Assembly (NCBI GenBank): GCA_003514385.1 | Contig: DOQR01000002.1 | Location: 128,339-192,338 of the forward strand | Direction of reading: 5' to 3' | DNA from: Oscillospiraceae bacterium | GTDB taxonomy: Bacteria; Bacillota; Clostridia; Oscillospirales; Acutalibacteraceae | Length of the DNA stretch: 64,000 nt | The notes under the pieces: generated by a model | What the model was told of the DNA's origin: nothing | The model's input: the letters and a program-made list of their open reading frames with translations, nothing else | Database searches by the model: none | In this document: positions 42,533 through 52,200 of the stretch, in pieces | Layout: the number at the start of each line of letters is the position of its first letter | How positions within the stretch are numbered: the first letter of the stretch is position 1 | Program-made: the position numbers and the translations under genes

Positions 42533-43225
42533 TTATGCTCTGTTGCTCGGTCGGTCTTCGATTATCCTGCCGTCGGATATCCTGACAACGCGCGTTCCCT
42601 CTTCGGCGATCTCGTTGTCGTGGGTGATGAGGATTATCGTGCGCCCCTCGTCGTTGAGCTCGTGGAGTATCTTCATGACCTCTTTGCCGGAGTGTGAGTC
42701 AAGGTTGCCGGTCGGTTCGTCTGCGAGGATTATCGGCGGGCGCGCGGCAACTGCGCGGGCTATCGCGACTCTCTGCTGCTGACCGCCGGACATCTGCGAG
42801 GGCAGGTGGTTCATGCGCTTTTCGAGTCCGACTCGGCGCAGCGCGTCGACCGAGAGCTTCTCGCGTTCCTCTTTTTTGACGCCTCTGTATATCAGCGGCA
42901 GCTCAACGTTTCCCTTTGCCGTAAGGCTCGGAATCAGATTAAAGCCCTGGAAGATGAAGCCTATTTCTTTGTTGCGTATCTCCGAAAGCTCGTCGTCCGA
43001 CAGGTTTGAAACATCCTTGCCGTCAATGAGATATTCGCCGCTCGTGCAGATGTCGAGCAGACCGAGCATGTTCATCAGCGTCGATTTGCCCGAGCCGGAG
43101 TGACCGACGATCATCAGAAATTCTCCGCGGTCAACGGTCAGCGAAACTCCGTCGAGCGCGTGAACTTCATTTTCGCCGGGATTGTATATTTTATATGCGT
43201 CCTTGACTTCGATAAGATGCGCCAT
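42533..43225 (-). CDS. ABC transporter ATP-binding protein (MacB/LolD-type), no permease nearby
   Basis: 230 aa. ATG at 43225 with GAGGAG upstream. Walker A GHSGSGKST, Q-loop FIFQGFNLIPSLTA, signature MSGGQQQRVAIARAV, Walker B ILADEPTGNLD and the His switch ITHDN are intact. FNLIPSLTA with NVELPLIY is typical of the MacB/LolD group, which drives FtsX-like permeases for lipoprotein or peptide export or lysis protection. No FtsX-like permease is present on either side, so it must pair with one encoded elsewhere or its partner was lost. Confidence 0.9.
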   Translation of the reverse strand: MAHLIEVKDAYKIYNPGENEVHALDGVSLTVDRGEFLMIVGHSGSGKSTLMNMLGLLDICTSGEYLIDGKDVSNLSDDELSEIRNKEIGFIFQGFNLIPSLTAKGNVELPLIYRGVKKEEREKLSVDALRRVGLEKRMNHLPSQMSGGQQQRVAIARAVAARPPIILADEPTGNLDSHSGKEVMKILHELNDEGRTIILITHDNEIAEEGTRVVRISDGRIIEDRPSNRA

Positions 43226-43252
43226 TGCAAAGCTCCTCAAGTGTTTTTTATA

Positions 43253-43282
43253 ATTTTATCGCGATGTTGTTCATCAAGTCAA
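43253..43282 (-). promoter_or_regulatory. Possible promoter of the ABC ATPase gene
   Basis: Minus strand TTGACT (43282-43277), 18 bp, TAAAAT (43258-43253). Confidence 0.55.
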
Positions 43283-43360
43283 GTCAACATTTGTAAATTA
43301 TTTTCGCGGCGGTATATTTCTTTCGCGCGTGCAGAAAATAGACGCAAGGGAGATGAAAGT

Positions 43361-43810
43361 ATGTCGCTGTCCGGAAAAGAATATGAAAAAATGACGAAGC
43401 GCGCCTCGCCGCCGAGCCCGAAGCTGATGAACCTGCTGAAAGCTTTTTTGATAGGGGGGCTCATCTGCGCGATAGGCGAGGGATTTTCTATGCTCTATGA
43501 GTCGCTCGGCGCGGACGAAAAGACGGTGTCGAGCCTTGTACCGTGTACTCTTGTCGTCGTTGCCGCCGTGCTGACCGCACTCGGCGTGTTCGATAAAATC
43601 GCCCGTCATGCGGGCGCAGGTACACTCGTGCCGATAACCGGCTTTGCGAATGCAGTCGTTTCGCCCGCGATGGAGTTTCAGAGCGAGGGCAGGATTCTCG
43701 GCACGGGCGCAAATATGTTTAAGGTCGCGGGGCCTGTCATAGTCTATGGCAGTGCCGCGGCGGTCGTCTACGGCGTAATTTATTATATCGCGCTCAGGAT
43801 AATGGGGTGA
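43361..43810 (+). CDS. spoVAC: Stage V sporulation protein AC
   Basis: 149 aa with four or so membrane helices. ATG at 43361 after AAGGGAGATGA. FLIGGLICAIGEGF, LVPITGFANAVVSPAMEFQSEG, and ILGTGANMFKVAGPVIVYG are the SpoVAC motifs. SpoVAC forms a channel in the spore inner membrane used for dipicolinate uptake and release. spoVAD starts 4 bp downstream. A forespore sigma-G promoter would be expected; the 60 bp upstream contain AT-rich elements but no convincing match. Confidence 0.95.
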   Translation: MSLSGKEYEKMTKRASPPSPKLMNLLKAFLIGGLICAIGEGFSMLYESLGADEKTVSSLVPCTLVVVAAVLTALGVFDKIARHAGAGTLVPITGFANAVVSPAMEFQSEGRILGTGANMFKVAGPVIVYGSAAAVVYGVIYYIALRIMG

Positions 43811-43814
43811 ACCG

Positions 43815-44822
43815 ATGGCAGAGAGAATTGGAAAATATACGCTGAAGTTCGGCAGCCGTCCGGGGATAATAGCGTCCGCCTCAATAGTCGGCAGCAAAGA
43901 GGGGGACGGGCCTCTCGGCGGGAGTTTTGATGAGGTGATAACCGACGGCACATTCGGCGAAAAAACATGGGAGAAGGCGGAGAGCGCGTTTCAGCACCGC
44001 GCCGTGGTGAAGGCTATTGAAAAATCCGGCATGACGGCCGCCGATATAGATATGCTAATGGCGGGTGATTTGCTCAGCCAGTGCAGCGGCTCGGCGTTCG
44101 GCGCACGCGATCTCGGCATACCGTTTGTCGGGCTTTACGGCGCGTGCTCGACAATGGCTCTTTCGCTGGCAATGGCGGCGCTGAGCGTCGATTCTGGTGC
44201 GGCGCGTATAGCCGCCGCGGCGACCTCGTCGCATTTCTGCTCAGCGGAGAAGCAGTTCCGCACTCCGCTCGAATACGGCGGTCAGCGTCCCCCGACTGCC
44301 CAGTGGACGGCGACGGCGGCTGGGTGCGCCGTGATAGGGAAATCAGCGTCGCCGCATATTGAATTGGCCACATTCGGCAGGATAACCGACTACGGAGTCA
44401 AGGACGCGAACAACATGGGCGCGGCAATGGCGCCCGCTGCTTGTTCGACGATAACCGCCTTTTTGCAGGACACAAAAACGCAGCCGGAGGATCTCGATCT
44501 TATCTTAACGGGCGACCTCGGCTATGTCGGCTCAACGCTCCTGCGCGAGCTGATGAGGAAGCAGGAGCATATCGATATCACGACCCGCCACAACGACTGC
44601 GGACTGATGCTCTATCGGCTCAACGAGCAGGATGTGAACTCCGGCGGCTCGGGCTGCGGATGCAGCGCGGCGGTGGTCTGCTCGCATATCGTCAGCGAGA
44701 TGCGTTCGGGCAGGCTCAATAAAGTGCTCTTCGTCGGAACGGGCGCGCTGCTCTCGGCAGTCTCACCGCTCCAGGGCGAGACGGTGCCGTCGATAGCCCA
44801 CGCAGTCCTGCTGACAAACTGA
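43815..44822 (+). CDS. spoVAD: Stage V sporulation protein AD
   Basis: 335 aa, thiolase-like fold. SRPGIIASASIVGSKEGDGP, DLLSQCSGSAFGARDLGIPF, YGACSTMALSLAMAAL, THICSAEKQFRTPLEYGGQR-like (SHFCSAEKQFRTPLEYGGQR) and NDCGLMLY are all SpoVAD features. SpoVAD binds dipicolinic acid and works with SpoVAC. In most Clostridia spoVAE follows; here a 54-aa membrane protein follows instead. Confidence 0.96.
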   Translation: MAERIGKYTLKFGSRPGIIASASIVGSKEGDGPLGGSFDEVITDGTFGEKTWEKAESAFQHRAVVKAIEKSGMTAADIDMLMAGDLLSQCSGSAFGARDLGIPFVGLYGACSTMALSLAMAALSVDSGAARIAAAATSSHFCSAEKQFRTPLEYGGQRPPTAQWTATAAGCAVIGKSASPHIELATFGRITDYGVKDANNMGAAMAPAACSTITAFLQDTKTQPEDLDLILTGDLGYVGSTLLRELMRKQEHIDITTRHNDCGLMLYRLNEQDVNSGGSGCGCSAAVVCSHIVSEMRSGRLNKVLFVGTGALLSAVSPLQGETVPSIAHAVLLTN

Positions 44823-44834
44823 AAGGGGATAGCA

Positions 44835-44999
44835 ATGGATACTGTGCAGAGTGTTTCAAAGAGCCTGAAGCTCGTCAGCTGCGCGCTGACCTCGATGCGC
44901 TGGCTCGATATAATCAAAAAGCTCATCGCCGCCGCGGCGATAGCGACAGCCGCCTGCTCGGCGCTGAGTATAATAGCCGCGTGCAGGGAGAAAAAGTGA
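44835..44999 (+). CDS. 54-aa small membrane protein behind spoVAD
   Basis: ATG at 44835 with AAAGGGGAT upstream, 12 bp after spoVAD. The product starts MDTVQSVSKSLKLVSCALTS, has an amphipathic basic patch (RWLDIIKKL) and one Ala-rich membrane helix with two Cys (IAAAAIATAACSALSIIAAC), ending REKK. It is not SpoVAE, which is twice as long with several helices. The position suggests a sporulation role, but I do not recognise the family. A terminator follows at 45014. Confidence 0.7.
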   Translation: MDTVQSVSKSLKLVSCALTSMRWLDIIKKLIAAAAIATAACSALSIIAACREKK

Positions 45000-45013
45000 A
45001 TAAACCGCGAAAG

Positions 45014-45050
45014 CCGGCTGTAAAGTGCGATTGCTTTACGGCCGGTTTTT
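45014..45050 (+). terminator. Terminator of the spoVAC-spoVAD unit (TGTAAAG class)
   Basis: CCGGCTGTAAAG (45014-45025), 8-base loop, CTTTACGGCCGG (45034-45045) with one G-T pair, then TTTTT. The stem contains the TGTAAAG/CTTTACA-like core found at other sites. Confidence 0.85.
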
Positions 45051-45151
45051 GTGTTTCTCAGATGCTTGACAGCCTTATCTGCAGAGGAGCCGGATTGACG
45101 AAGCCGAGACTGAGAGCTTATTTCACGAAATTCGCACTAAATTTATTACCC

Positions 45152-45276
45152 TGTACCTTGTAGGGTGCGGCGACTCGACGCACCGCTGCCGCTGACGGCG
45201 GCACGAAGTTTTCGCAAGATTTGTTCTACTGACCGCAGGGGAGGACTTCGCTCGCCTGCCTTTGAAGTCTGTATAG
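45152..45276 (+). repeat. 125-bp dispersed repeat, copy 1
   Basis: Starts TGTACCTTGTAGGGTGCGGC and ends TTTGAAGTCTGTATAG; copy 2 is 45527-45650. It contains the REP-like palindrome 45160-45185 (GGTGCG...CGCACC). The two copies are most similar at both ends and in the TTTTCGCAA segment. Confidence 0.8.
45160..45185 (+). repeat. REP-like palindrome, GTGCG type
   Basis: GTAGGG head, arms GGTGCG and CGCACC around GCGACTCGA. Confidence 0.7.
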
Positions 45277-45345
45277 TGGATAAAGCGCCTGATTGGTTGC
45301 TGCACTTGCGCTCACCTTAAAACCACTGTGACGCTTGCGCGTCAA

Positions 45346-45372
45346 CGGGTCGTCGAGGTCGCCGACCCCTAC
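45346..45372 (-). repeat. REP-like palindrome, GTCG type (inverted)
   Basis: Read on the minus strand it starts GTAGGGGTCGGCGA and has arms GGGTCG and CGACCC. Confidence 0.7.
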
Positions 45373-45424
45373 AACCGCCCACGCACTGTCCGCACAAAAT
45401 CACACCGACAGGCTACCCTGCAGT

Positions 45425-45451
45425 GGAACTGTCACGAAGCGACTGAGGGGT
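45425..45451. repeat. Short palindromic relic (ACTGTCACGAAGCGACTGAG)
   Basis: An imperfect palindrome around GTCACGAAGCGAC followed by TGAGGGG. GACTGAGGGG (45441-45450) recurs in inverted form at 57467-57476, so it may belong to another dispersed repeat family. Confidence 0.45.
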
Positions 45452-45478
45452 TAGCGCGCTTCGCTCAAAGCAGTAAAT

Positions 45479-45503
45479 GTAGGGCAGATGCCTTCCGCCT
45501 GCG
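45479..45503 (+). repeat. REP-like palindrome, degenerate
   Basis: GTAGGG head with a weaker stem (GCAG ... CTGC) around ATGCCTTCCGC. Confidence 0.55.
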
Positions 45504-45526
45504 AAATTTGCACTATCTTACGCATA

Positions 45527-45650
45527 TGTACCTTGTAGGGTGCGGCGACTCGACGCACCGCTGTGCGCGAGCAGCACAAAGTTTTCGCAAAGATTTATTC
45601 TATCGACCGTAGCGGCGAACTTCGTTCGCCTGCTTTTGAAGTCTGTATAG
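45527..45650 (+). repeat. 125-bp dispersed repeat, copy 2
   Basis: Second copy of 45152-45276; includes the REP-like palindrome at 45535-45560, identical to 45160-45185 over 26 bases. Confidence 0.8.
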
Positions 45651-46078
45651 GGGTGACGGAGCCGGTTTTTCTGCTTATCTGTGTTGCTTTTTACCCCGAT
45701 AAATCACTGCCGCAATGCTATGTTACTATACATTATATATAAGCCTTTTCATATAACGGATATGTAAAACAAATATAGCCGAAAAAATCCGTTTTTTATG
45801 TACTGTCGGCAAATAACAGCTTTCTTGTTTCTATAACAAACATTAATATGGTAAATAAACGATATTATTCTTTAATATCATGATTTTTTGTGCATTTTTT
45901 ACCCATAAAAAACGGCTATTAATTCCTGATAAACATAAAAACGCCATTTTTAATGGCAATATAAAACAAAAATTACATTTTTCAACATATTTGCCAAATC
46001 TGTATTGTTAGCATACTATAAAAAATTAAAAAATCGTTGTGCAAACCATACAAAAATGATTAAAAAATTTTAAACTTA

Positions 46079-46108
46079 TTGACAAAGTGCTGAACAGAGG
46101 GTTATTCT
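46079..46108 (+). promoter_or_regulatory. Possible promoter of the giant secreted protein gene
   Basis: TTGACA (46079-46084), 18 bp, TATTCT (46103-46108). The -10 box matches 4 of 6 positions. Confidence 0.5.
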
Positions 46109-46152
46109 TTACATGGGGGATAATCATACCCTCTTGCTTTGTATTGCCCGAA

Positions 46153-46213
46153 CAGAGCAAAATGACTTTGTCGCCAATGTGTTCCGTCAATTTGCGGGAG
46201 ACGGAATGCTCTG
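46153..46213 (+). promoter_or_regulatory. Structured 5' leader of the giant protein gene
   Basis: CAGAGCA (46153-46159) pairs with TGCTCTG (46207-46213), and TTCCGTC (46182-46188) pairs with GACGGAA (46200-46206). The two perfect 7-bp stems abut at 46206/46207, leaving a 22-base junction strand. It does not match c-di-GMP or other riboswitch consensus known to me. It ends 23 bases before the ribosome site. Confidence 0.5.
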
Positions 46214-46247
46214 ATATATGGTGAAATTTTTAAATGGAGGTGTAAAT

Positions 46248-49200
46248 TTGAAGAAAATGAAACGCTTGTTGGCAGTCATCCTTGCTTCGCTGCTCATCTT
46301 GTCCTCGGCAACCGCCGCAGCGAGCGCGTACAAGTACGATTCTTACAAGGATGGAAAGCTGACAAAGTACGACTTTACCGATTCTGCGGTTCTGACCACA
46401 GAGCAGTATGCGTCTATGTTGCTTGACTATGCCGATGAGGCGCTCGCCAAAGCGAACATCACGATGGATCTTTCGATTCTCGGTTCACTTGATGCGACGT
46501 CTATAGACAATGCTCTTTCGAGCGTCTATAAGCTCATCGACAGCAACAGCGCCATTCTTGGTGCGGCCGGCGACCTGAAACATGTCAATGTTTCCGCAAT
46601 AAAGGACGCACGTCGAAGCAACGGAACCGATGTAGCAGTTATCAACTCGCTTTTGCAGTTCCTTGTGGACAACAACCCGGTTATCAAGAAGGTTGTTCTC
46701 GGCGGTATCGGTAAGCAGAGACGAGACGGCGGCCTCAGCCTTGGTGTTGCCAACTCGTTCGTCAAGGTCGATCTGAATATCGAAGTCATGCTCAGAGAGC
46801 TTCTCTGGGGTATTGCGTATCCGAATACGGCATACAACAGCAGCACGACTGTCGATACGATGCTTCAGACCATCATTCAGAATGCTCTCGCAGGCGTACC
46901 GATAATTCCCGAAAGTGTCAGGAATCTCGTTGACCTCAATTCGACAAAGTCAACCTATGACTTCATTGAGGATCTGCTTCAGGCGGCTTATAATGATATG
47001 GCTGTCCCGATGCTCAACGAGCAGGTTATTCCGTGGCTCGAGATGCAGATTCGCTGCGATGAGACGGGCACTCTTGCCGATCTGTTCAACACAGGTTATC
47101 AGGTTCAGACTTATACTGTCCCCGCGGGCAGCACTTTGGTCGGCGAACTTAATAATATCGCAGGACAGATTGTCAACGGACTTCTGAAGGGCTACACCGG
47201 CTGGGTAGACGGAGACAACTCCAAGCTCACCGACAACGTAGTCTCGGTTGCGAGATTTGTTCTCAAGAAGACCGGCGGTTACTTCTTCCCGGATTGGCAG
47301 AAGCATATCGCAACACCGGAAGAGATCGATGCTATGAGCAAGGAGGAGCTTATTGCTTACATTGCTCGCTCGGTCATTAACGCATCAGTCGGCTATATGT
47401 ACATCCCCGAGGATGTTACGACTGTTGTCGGAGTTACATGGGAGGCTGTCAAGCAGCTCATGGCTCAGTTCCTTCCCGAAAGAGATTACAGCAATTATCC
47501 CAAGACTATTGACGGTATTCTTGATATGCTTGCGGATTACATTGCTTACAATGTCAACCCCGGTATCGACCTCAACGCAAGCGATCTGAAGAAGGCGCTC
47601 AACTACGGCGACGGTATGGATAAGATGCTGACTACTGCCGTTCAGTGGCTTAAAGCTGACCCGCAGTTCTACACAGGTCTCCTTCCCGACACGACGGTTG
47701 ATACCTCTAACGGATGGAAAGCACTCGATGATATCATCTTCAAGCTGTTAGACAAATCACTTCTTCCCGCAAAATTTGCTAACAGCGGCAGTGAGACCAT
47801 CTTAAAGGATGTCGTTTATTCTGTCCTTAACGGACTGATTATGAATCAGGATCTGACCTGCCTTACCGACCTCTTCGAGAGAAATCAGAACGGCGCATTC
47901 GCCAAGCAGACTGTCAAGAAGAGCATCGTAAGACTTGTCACAGACATCCTCAACGCGATTATCCCCGGAACGATTACGACGAAGTACTATGACTCGCTCG
48001 ACGCCATAGTGAAGAACAATGAGCTTGCCAACATCGTTGAGAGACTTATCAGCTCTCTTAACGGCAACAAGGGCAAACTCGTTCCGCCTATCGTCAACAT
48101 CGTGGCCCAGGTAATGGGTCTGGCGGATAAATCCAAGTTCGACCAGATGAAGTTTACCGGTCCGACCAGAGTATCCGATGCTTACACCGTTACGATCTAC
48201 AACGGATCCAAGGGTATAAACAGAGGCTACACCGACAAGAACGGCAACTTCACTCAGGACGCTCTCTATAAGTATAGAATCGACAGCGTTTCTGCAACTG
48301 CCTATAATATGGCGGGCAACGGAACCAATGTCGGCGTCTCCGGAGTCAGCAAGGGCGATATAATCAACGGCGGATTCTCCAAGGACATAGCCGTGTCCAA
48401 GCCCGGTGCAACGGATACCACCGTCGTCCTCACGGTCGGCTACTTTATCCTCACCGAGAACGGCGAATCGCTCACAGGCACTACTCCGGTTTACGCTTCG
48501 TACTATACTTATTACAGTTCCGATACTCAGGACGATTCTGAGCCCAAGGACATTGAGACGATTACCGGAAAATTGAGACTTGTTAAGCCTCGCGCCGGAT
48601 TTATCAACCAGAATGAGGCTCTTGATAAAATCGACAGCGTCCGTGTAAGAATCAACAGAGTTAAGGATGGCGGACATCTGACGAAATCTACTTATACTCA
48701 GAATGCATCCACGTTTAAGAACAATAGCGGAACATTCTTTAAAGATGTAGGCTTCTCGGGTGAAACGGAAAACGAAAAAACTAATATAACCGAAAACCTT
48801 TGGGCAGCAAAAGCAGGAGCAGACAGAACAGCGCTTGCCGACGGAACATATACGATTGATTATTCCGTTAAAGGAACAAGAACGGCTTCTATCGGCGGTA
48901 AAACCGGTACGGTTAGCGGCTCTGCCTTGATCTTTGTCTACAATGACTATGAGGTTCCTGCCAAGTACAGCCAGTATTCCGGCGAGCAGCGTCAGCGCGC
49001 TAACTACAGCGCAGATGCGGACGCAGAGTGGGCAGAGTATCAGGCAGCTCTTATAGCAGCCGCCAACTATTCTCTCAGACCCAAGCTGAAAGCCAACTTC
49101 AGCAATGCCTCTTATCTCGCAGCCTATCAGACGATCTCCACGAGATTGACCGCAGCTGCCGAGGCTCTTGATGCAAAGCTGGTTGCGGCTTCCGTTGATT

Positions 49201-52200
49201 CGCTCAAGACCGCCGTTGAGGCAGTTCAGGGCGCACCCAATCCGGAAGGCTCCGTCTACAGGGATCAGGGATATAACTTCTTCGGTTACGATGATTTTAA
49301 TTCCGTCTCCTGGAACGGCTGGAAGGAAGCCAGAAACCGCGCGATGAATCTCTACAACTCGACCAAGGCTCCCGAGGAGCCGGTTGCTCCCAAGCATCCC
49401 GGCGAGGGCGCCAACGAGTGCCAGCTTGCTACTTATAATAAGAAGTATGCACAGTGGGAGAAGGATCACGCAGCTTGGGAGACCAAGATGGCTACGTGGA
49501 AAGCGCCCACTATATCCGCTGTCGATGTTGCTTATGCAGAGCAGCAGGTTGCGCTTTGGGGTCCCAGACTCATAAAGCTTGACGCTGTTAAGACGTATCT
49601 CGACGCGGCTATAGCAATGTGCACCATCAACCCCGCCGATGCTTCCAAGTATGACGCGGAGAGATGGGAAGCATACTCGCAGGCATTTGCCTACGCGCAG
49701 AATGTTTCGACCTCGTTCAACTCCTCTACGACCATGCGCACGCAGGTCAGAGAAGCTATGAACAACCTTATCTACAACTGGAAGCGCCTTATTGCTAACC
49801 CCGTTGTCACCGTCACCTTCACCTTCACCGTGAATGGCGTGACTCACGCGGTTCTCACCGGCAACCAGGGCGATCCCGTTGATCTCAGCTCCATCGAAGC
49901 TCCTGCCGCACCTGTCGGAATGCACTTCGTCGGCTGGGGCAATGTACCCGCAACGTTTGACGCTGACGCTACATTCGAAGCTCAGTTCGCAAACAACACG
50001 GATACAAAGTACACCGTGAATGTTTATAATATGGACACCACCGGCAACTATCCGGCTACTCCCGACAGCACCTATCAGGGCGCAGGCGAGACCGGTTCGA
50101 CCGCCGACATAACCGCCGACGCAGCTCCCGCAGAGGGCTTTTCGCTCGATTCCGCGAAGAGCGTCCTTACCGGCACCATCGCCGCTGACGGTTCTCTTGT
50201 CCTCAGCATTTACTATTCACGCAACCAGTACACCATAACTTATGCTAACACGGATCTCGAACCCGATACATATTATTATGGCGCTACTGTTTCCGCCCGT
50301 ACTCCCGAGAAGGCTGGCTTTGCTTTCCAGGGTTGGGAGGAAGAGGTTCCCTCCACCATGCCCGCACAGAACATCACTCTTACGGCTAAGTGGAACGAGA
50401 ATCCCGCAGACTACACCGATTATGACATAGCTGTTGCAGCTGCCAACGCTAAGAAGGCAGAGGCCAACTACGACAAGACCTACACCGAGGCTTCCAGAAA
50501 AGCTCTTGACGCCGCTCTCACAGTTGACGTCTCCAACAAGAAGCGCAGCGAGCAGGGTGTTGTCGACGCTCAGACCGCGGCTATCAACGCTGCTGTTAAG
50601 GGTCTTGAGAAGATGACCTACAACGCAACATTCTATGTTGACGGCGAAGAGTACAGAGTCGTTCCCACCAAGGTCGGCGAGCAGATCGTCGCCCCCGAGG
50701 CTCCCTCCAAGCAGGGTTACACCTTCACCGGATGGACTCCCGAGGTCGGAACGATGGGCATTGAGGATCTTTCCTTCAACGCAGTATTCTCCGCAGGCAC
50801 CGTTGCTTACACTGTCGAGACATACGTAATGGATGTCAACGGCAACTATGGCGACGCTGCTACCGAGAACAAGTCCGCTACTACCGGCGAGACCGTCTCC
50901 GTTACTCCCGAGGCTCGTGAGGGCTTCTCGGTTGCAGCTGAGAGCGTACTTTCCGGCGAAGTCAAGGCTGACGGCAGCCTTGTTCTCAAGGTTTACTACA
51001 GCCGCAACCAGTACAAGCTTACTGTTGACGGCAATGTGACCAATGTTTATTACGGCGCAGCCATCAGTGTTTCCGAGCCGGCAGCTCGTGAGGGCTACAC
51101 CTTCGCCGGTTGGGACAGAGATGTTCCCGAAACCATGCCCGCTTCCGATGTAACTCTTGTTTCCCAGTGGAACGAGAACGACGCTGACTACACCGCTTAC
51201 AACAAGGCAGTCTCAGCGGCTAAAGCTAAGCAGGCAGAAGCAAACTTCGACAAGACCTATACCGCAGAGTCCAGACAGGCTCTCGCCGATGCCCTTGCGA
51301 AGGATGTTTCCGGCAGGAAGTACACCCAGCAGGGTGAAGTTGATGCAGCCGCTAAGGCAATCAACGATGCGGTCACAGCTCTTGAGCTCATGACCTACAA
51401 AGCCACCTTCTATGTTGACGGCGCTGAATACAAGGTTGTTACTGCGAAGGTCGGCGAGCAGATCGCTAAGCCCGGAGATCCCTCCAAGACAGGTTATGTC
51501 TTCACCGGTTGGGATCCCGAGGTCGGAACCATGGGCACTGAGGACCTCACCTTCAATGCTAAGTTCTCCGCAGGCGAAGTTTCTTACACTGTTGAGACCT
51601 ATGTCATGGGTCTTGACGGTCAGTACGGCGCAGCCGATTCCAAGAATGTTGCAGCAACCACCGGCGCAGAGATAACTCTTACCCCTGATGCCCGCGAGGG
51701 CTTCACGGTTGCAGGCGAGAGCGTTCTCAACGGCAAAGTCGAAGCTGACAGCAGCCTTGTTCTCAAGGTTTACTACAGCCGTAACCAGTACAAGCTTACT
51801 GTTGACGGCACAACGACCGAAGTCTACTACGGCGCAGCTCTTGAGATCGCAGATCCCGAGGCAAGAACCGGTTACACCTTCGCCGGCTGGAAACCCGCGG
51901 CTCCCGCGACCATGCCCGCTAACGATGTAACTCTTGAGTCCCAGTGGACAGAGAACGATGCTGATTACACTGCCTATAACAAGGCAGTTGCAGCGGCTCA
52001 TGAAAAGCAGGCCGAGTCCGACTACGCAGCAAGATACACCGAGGAGAGCAGAAATGCTCTTGCAGCGGCTCTTGCAGCAGATGTCTCCGGCAAGAAGTAC
52101 ACCCAGCAGGGTGAAGTTGATGCGGCAACAACCGCTATCAACAACGCAGTCGCAGGTCTCAACAAGATGACCTACAACGCAATATTCACAGTCGACGGCG

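Larger units (their letters stand above)
45000..46247. other. 1.2-kb gene-free region with REP-like palindromes and AT-rich upstream region
   Basis: The first part (45014-45050) is a terminator. 45152-45650 is a mosaic of REP-like palindromes and a 125-bp duplicated segment; short reading frames here have no ribosome sites and follow the repeats. From about 45660 to 46075 the sequence is very AT-rich with no frame. A promoter (46079-46108) and a structured leader (46153-46213) for the giant secreted protein follow. Confidence 0.7.

Noticed and set aside
44835-44999. SpoVAE
   Set aside because: The product is only 54 aa with a single membrane helix, whereas SpoVAE is about 115 aa or more with several.
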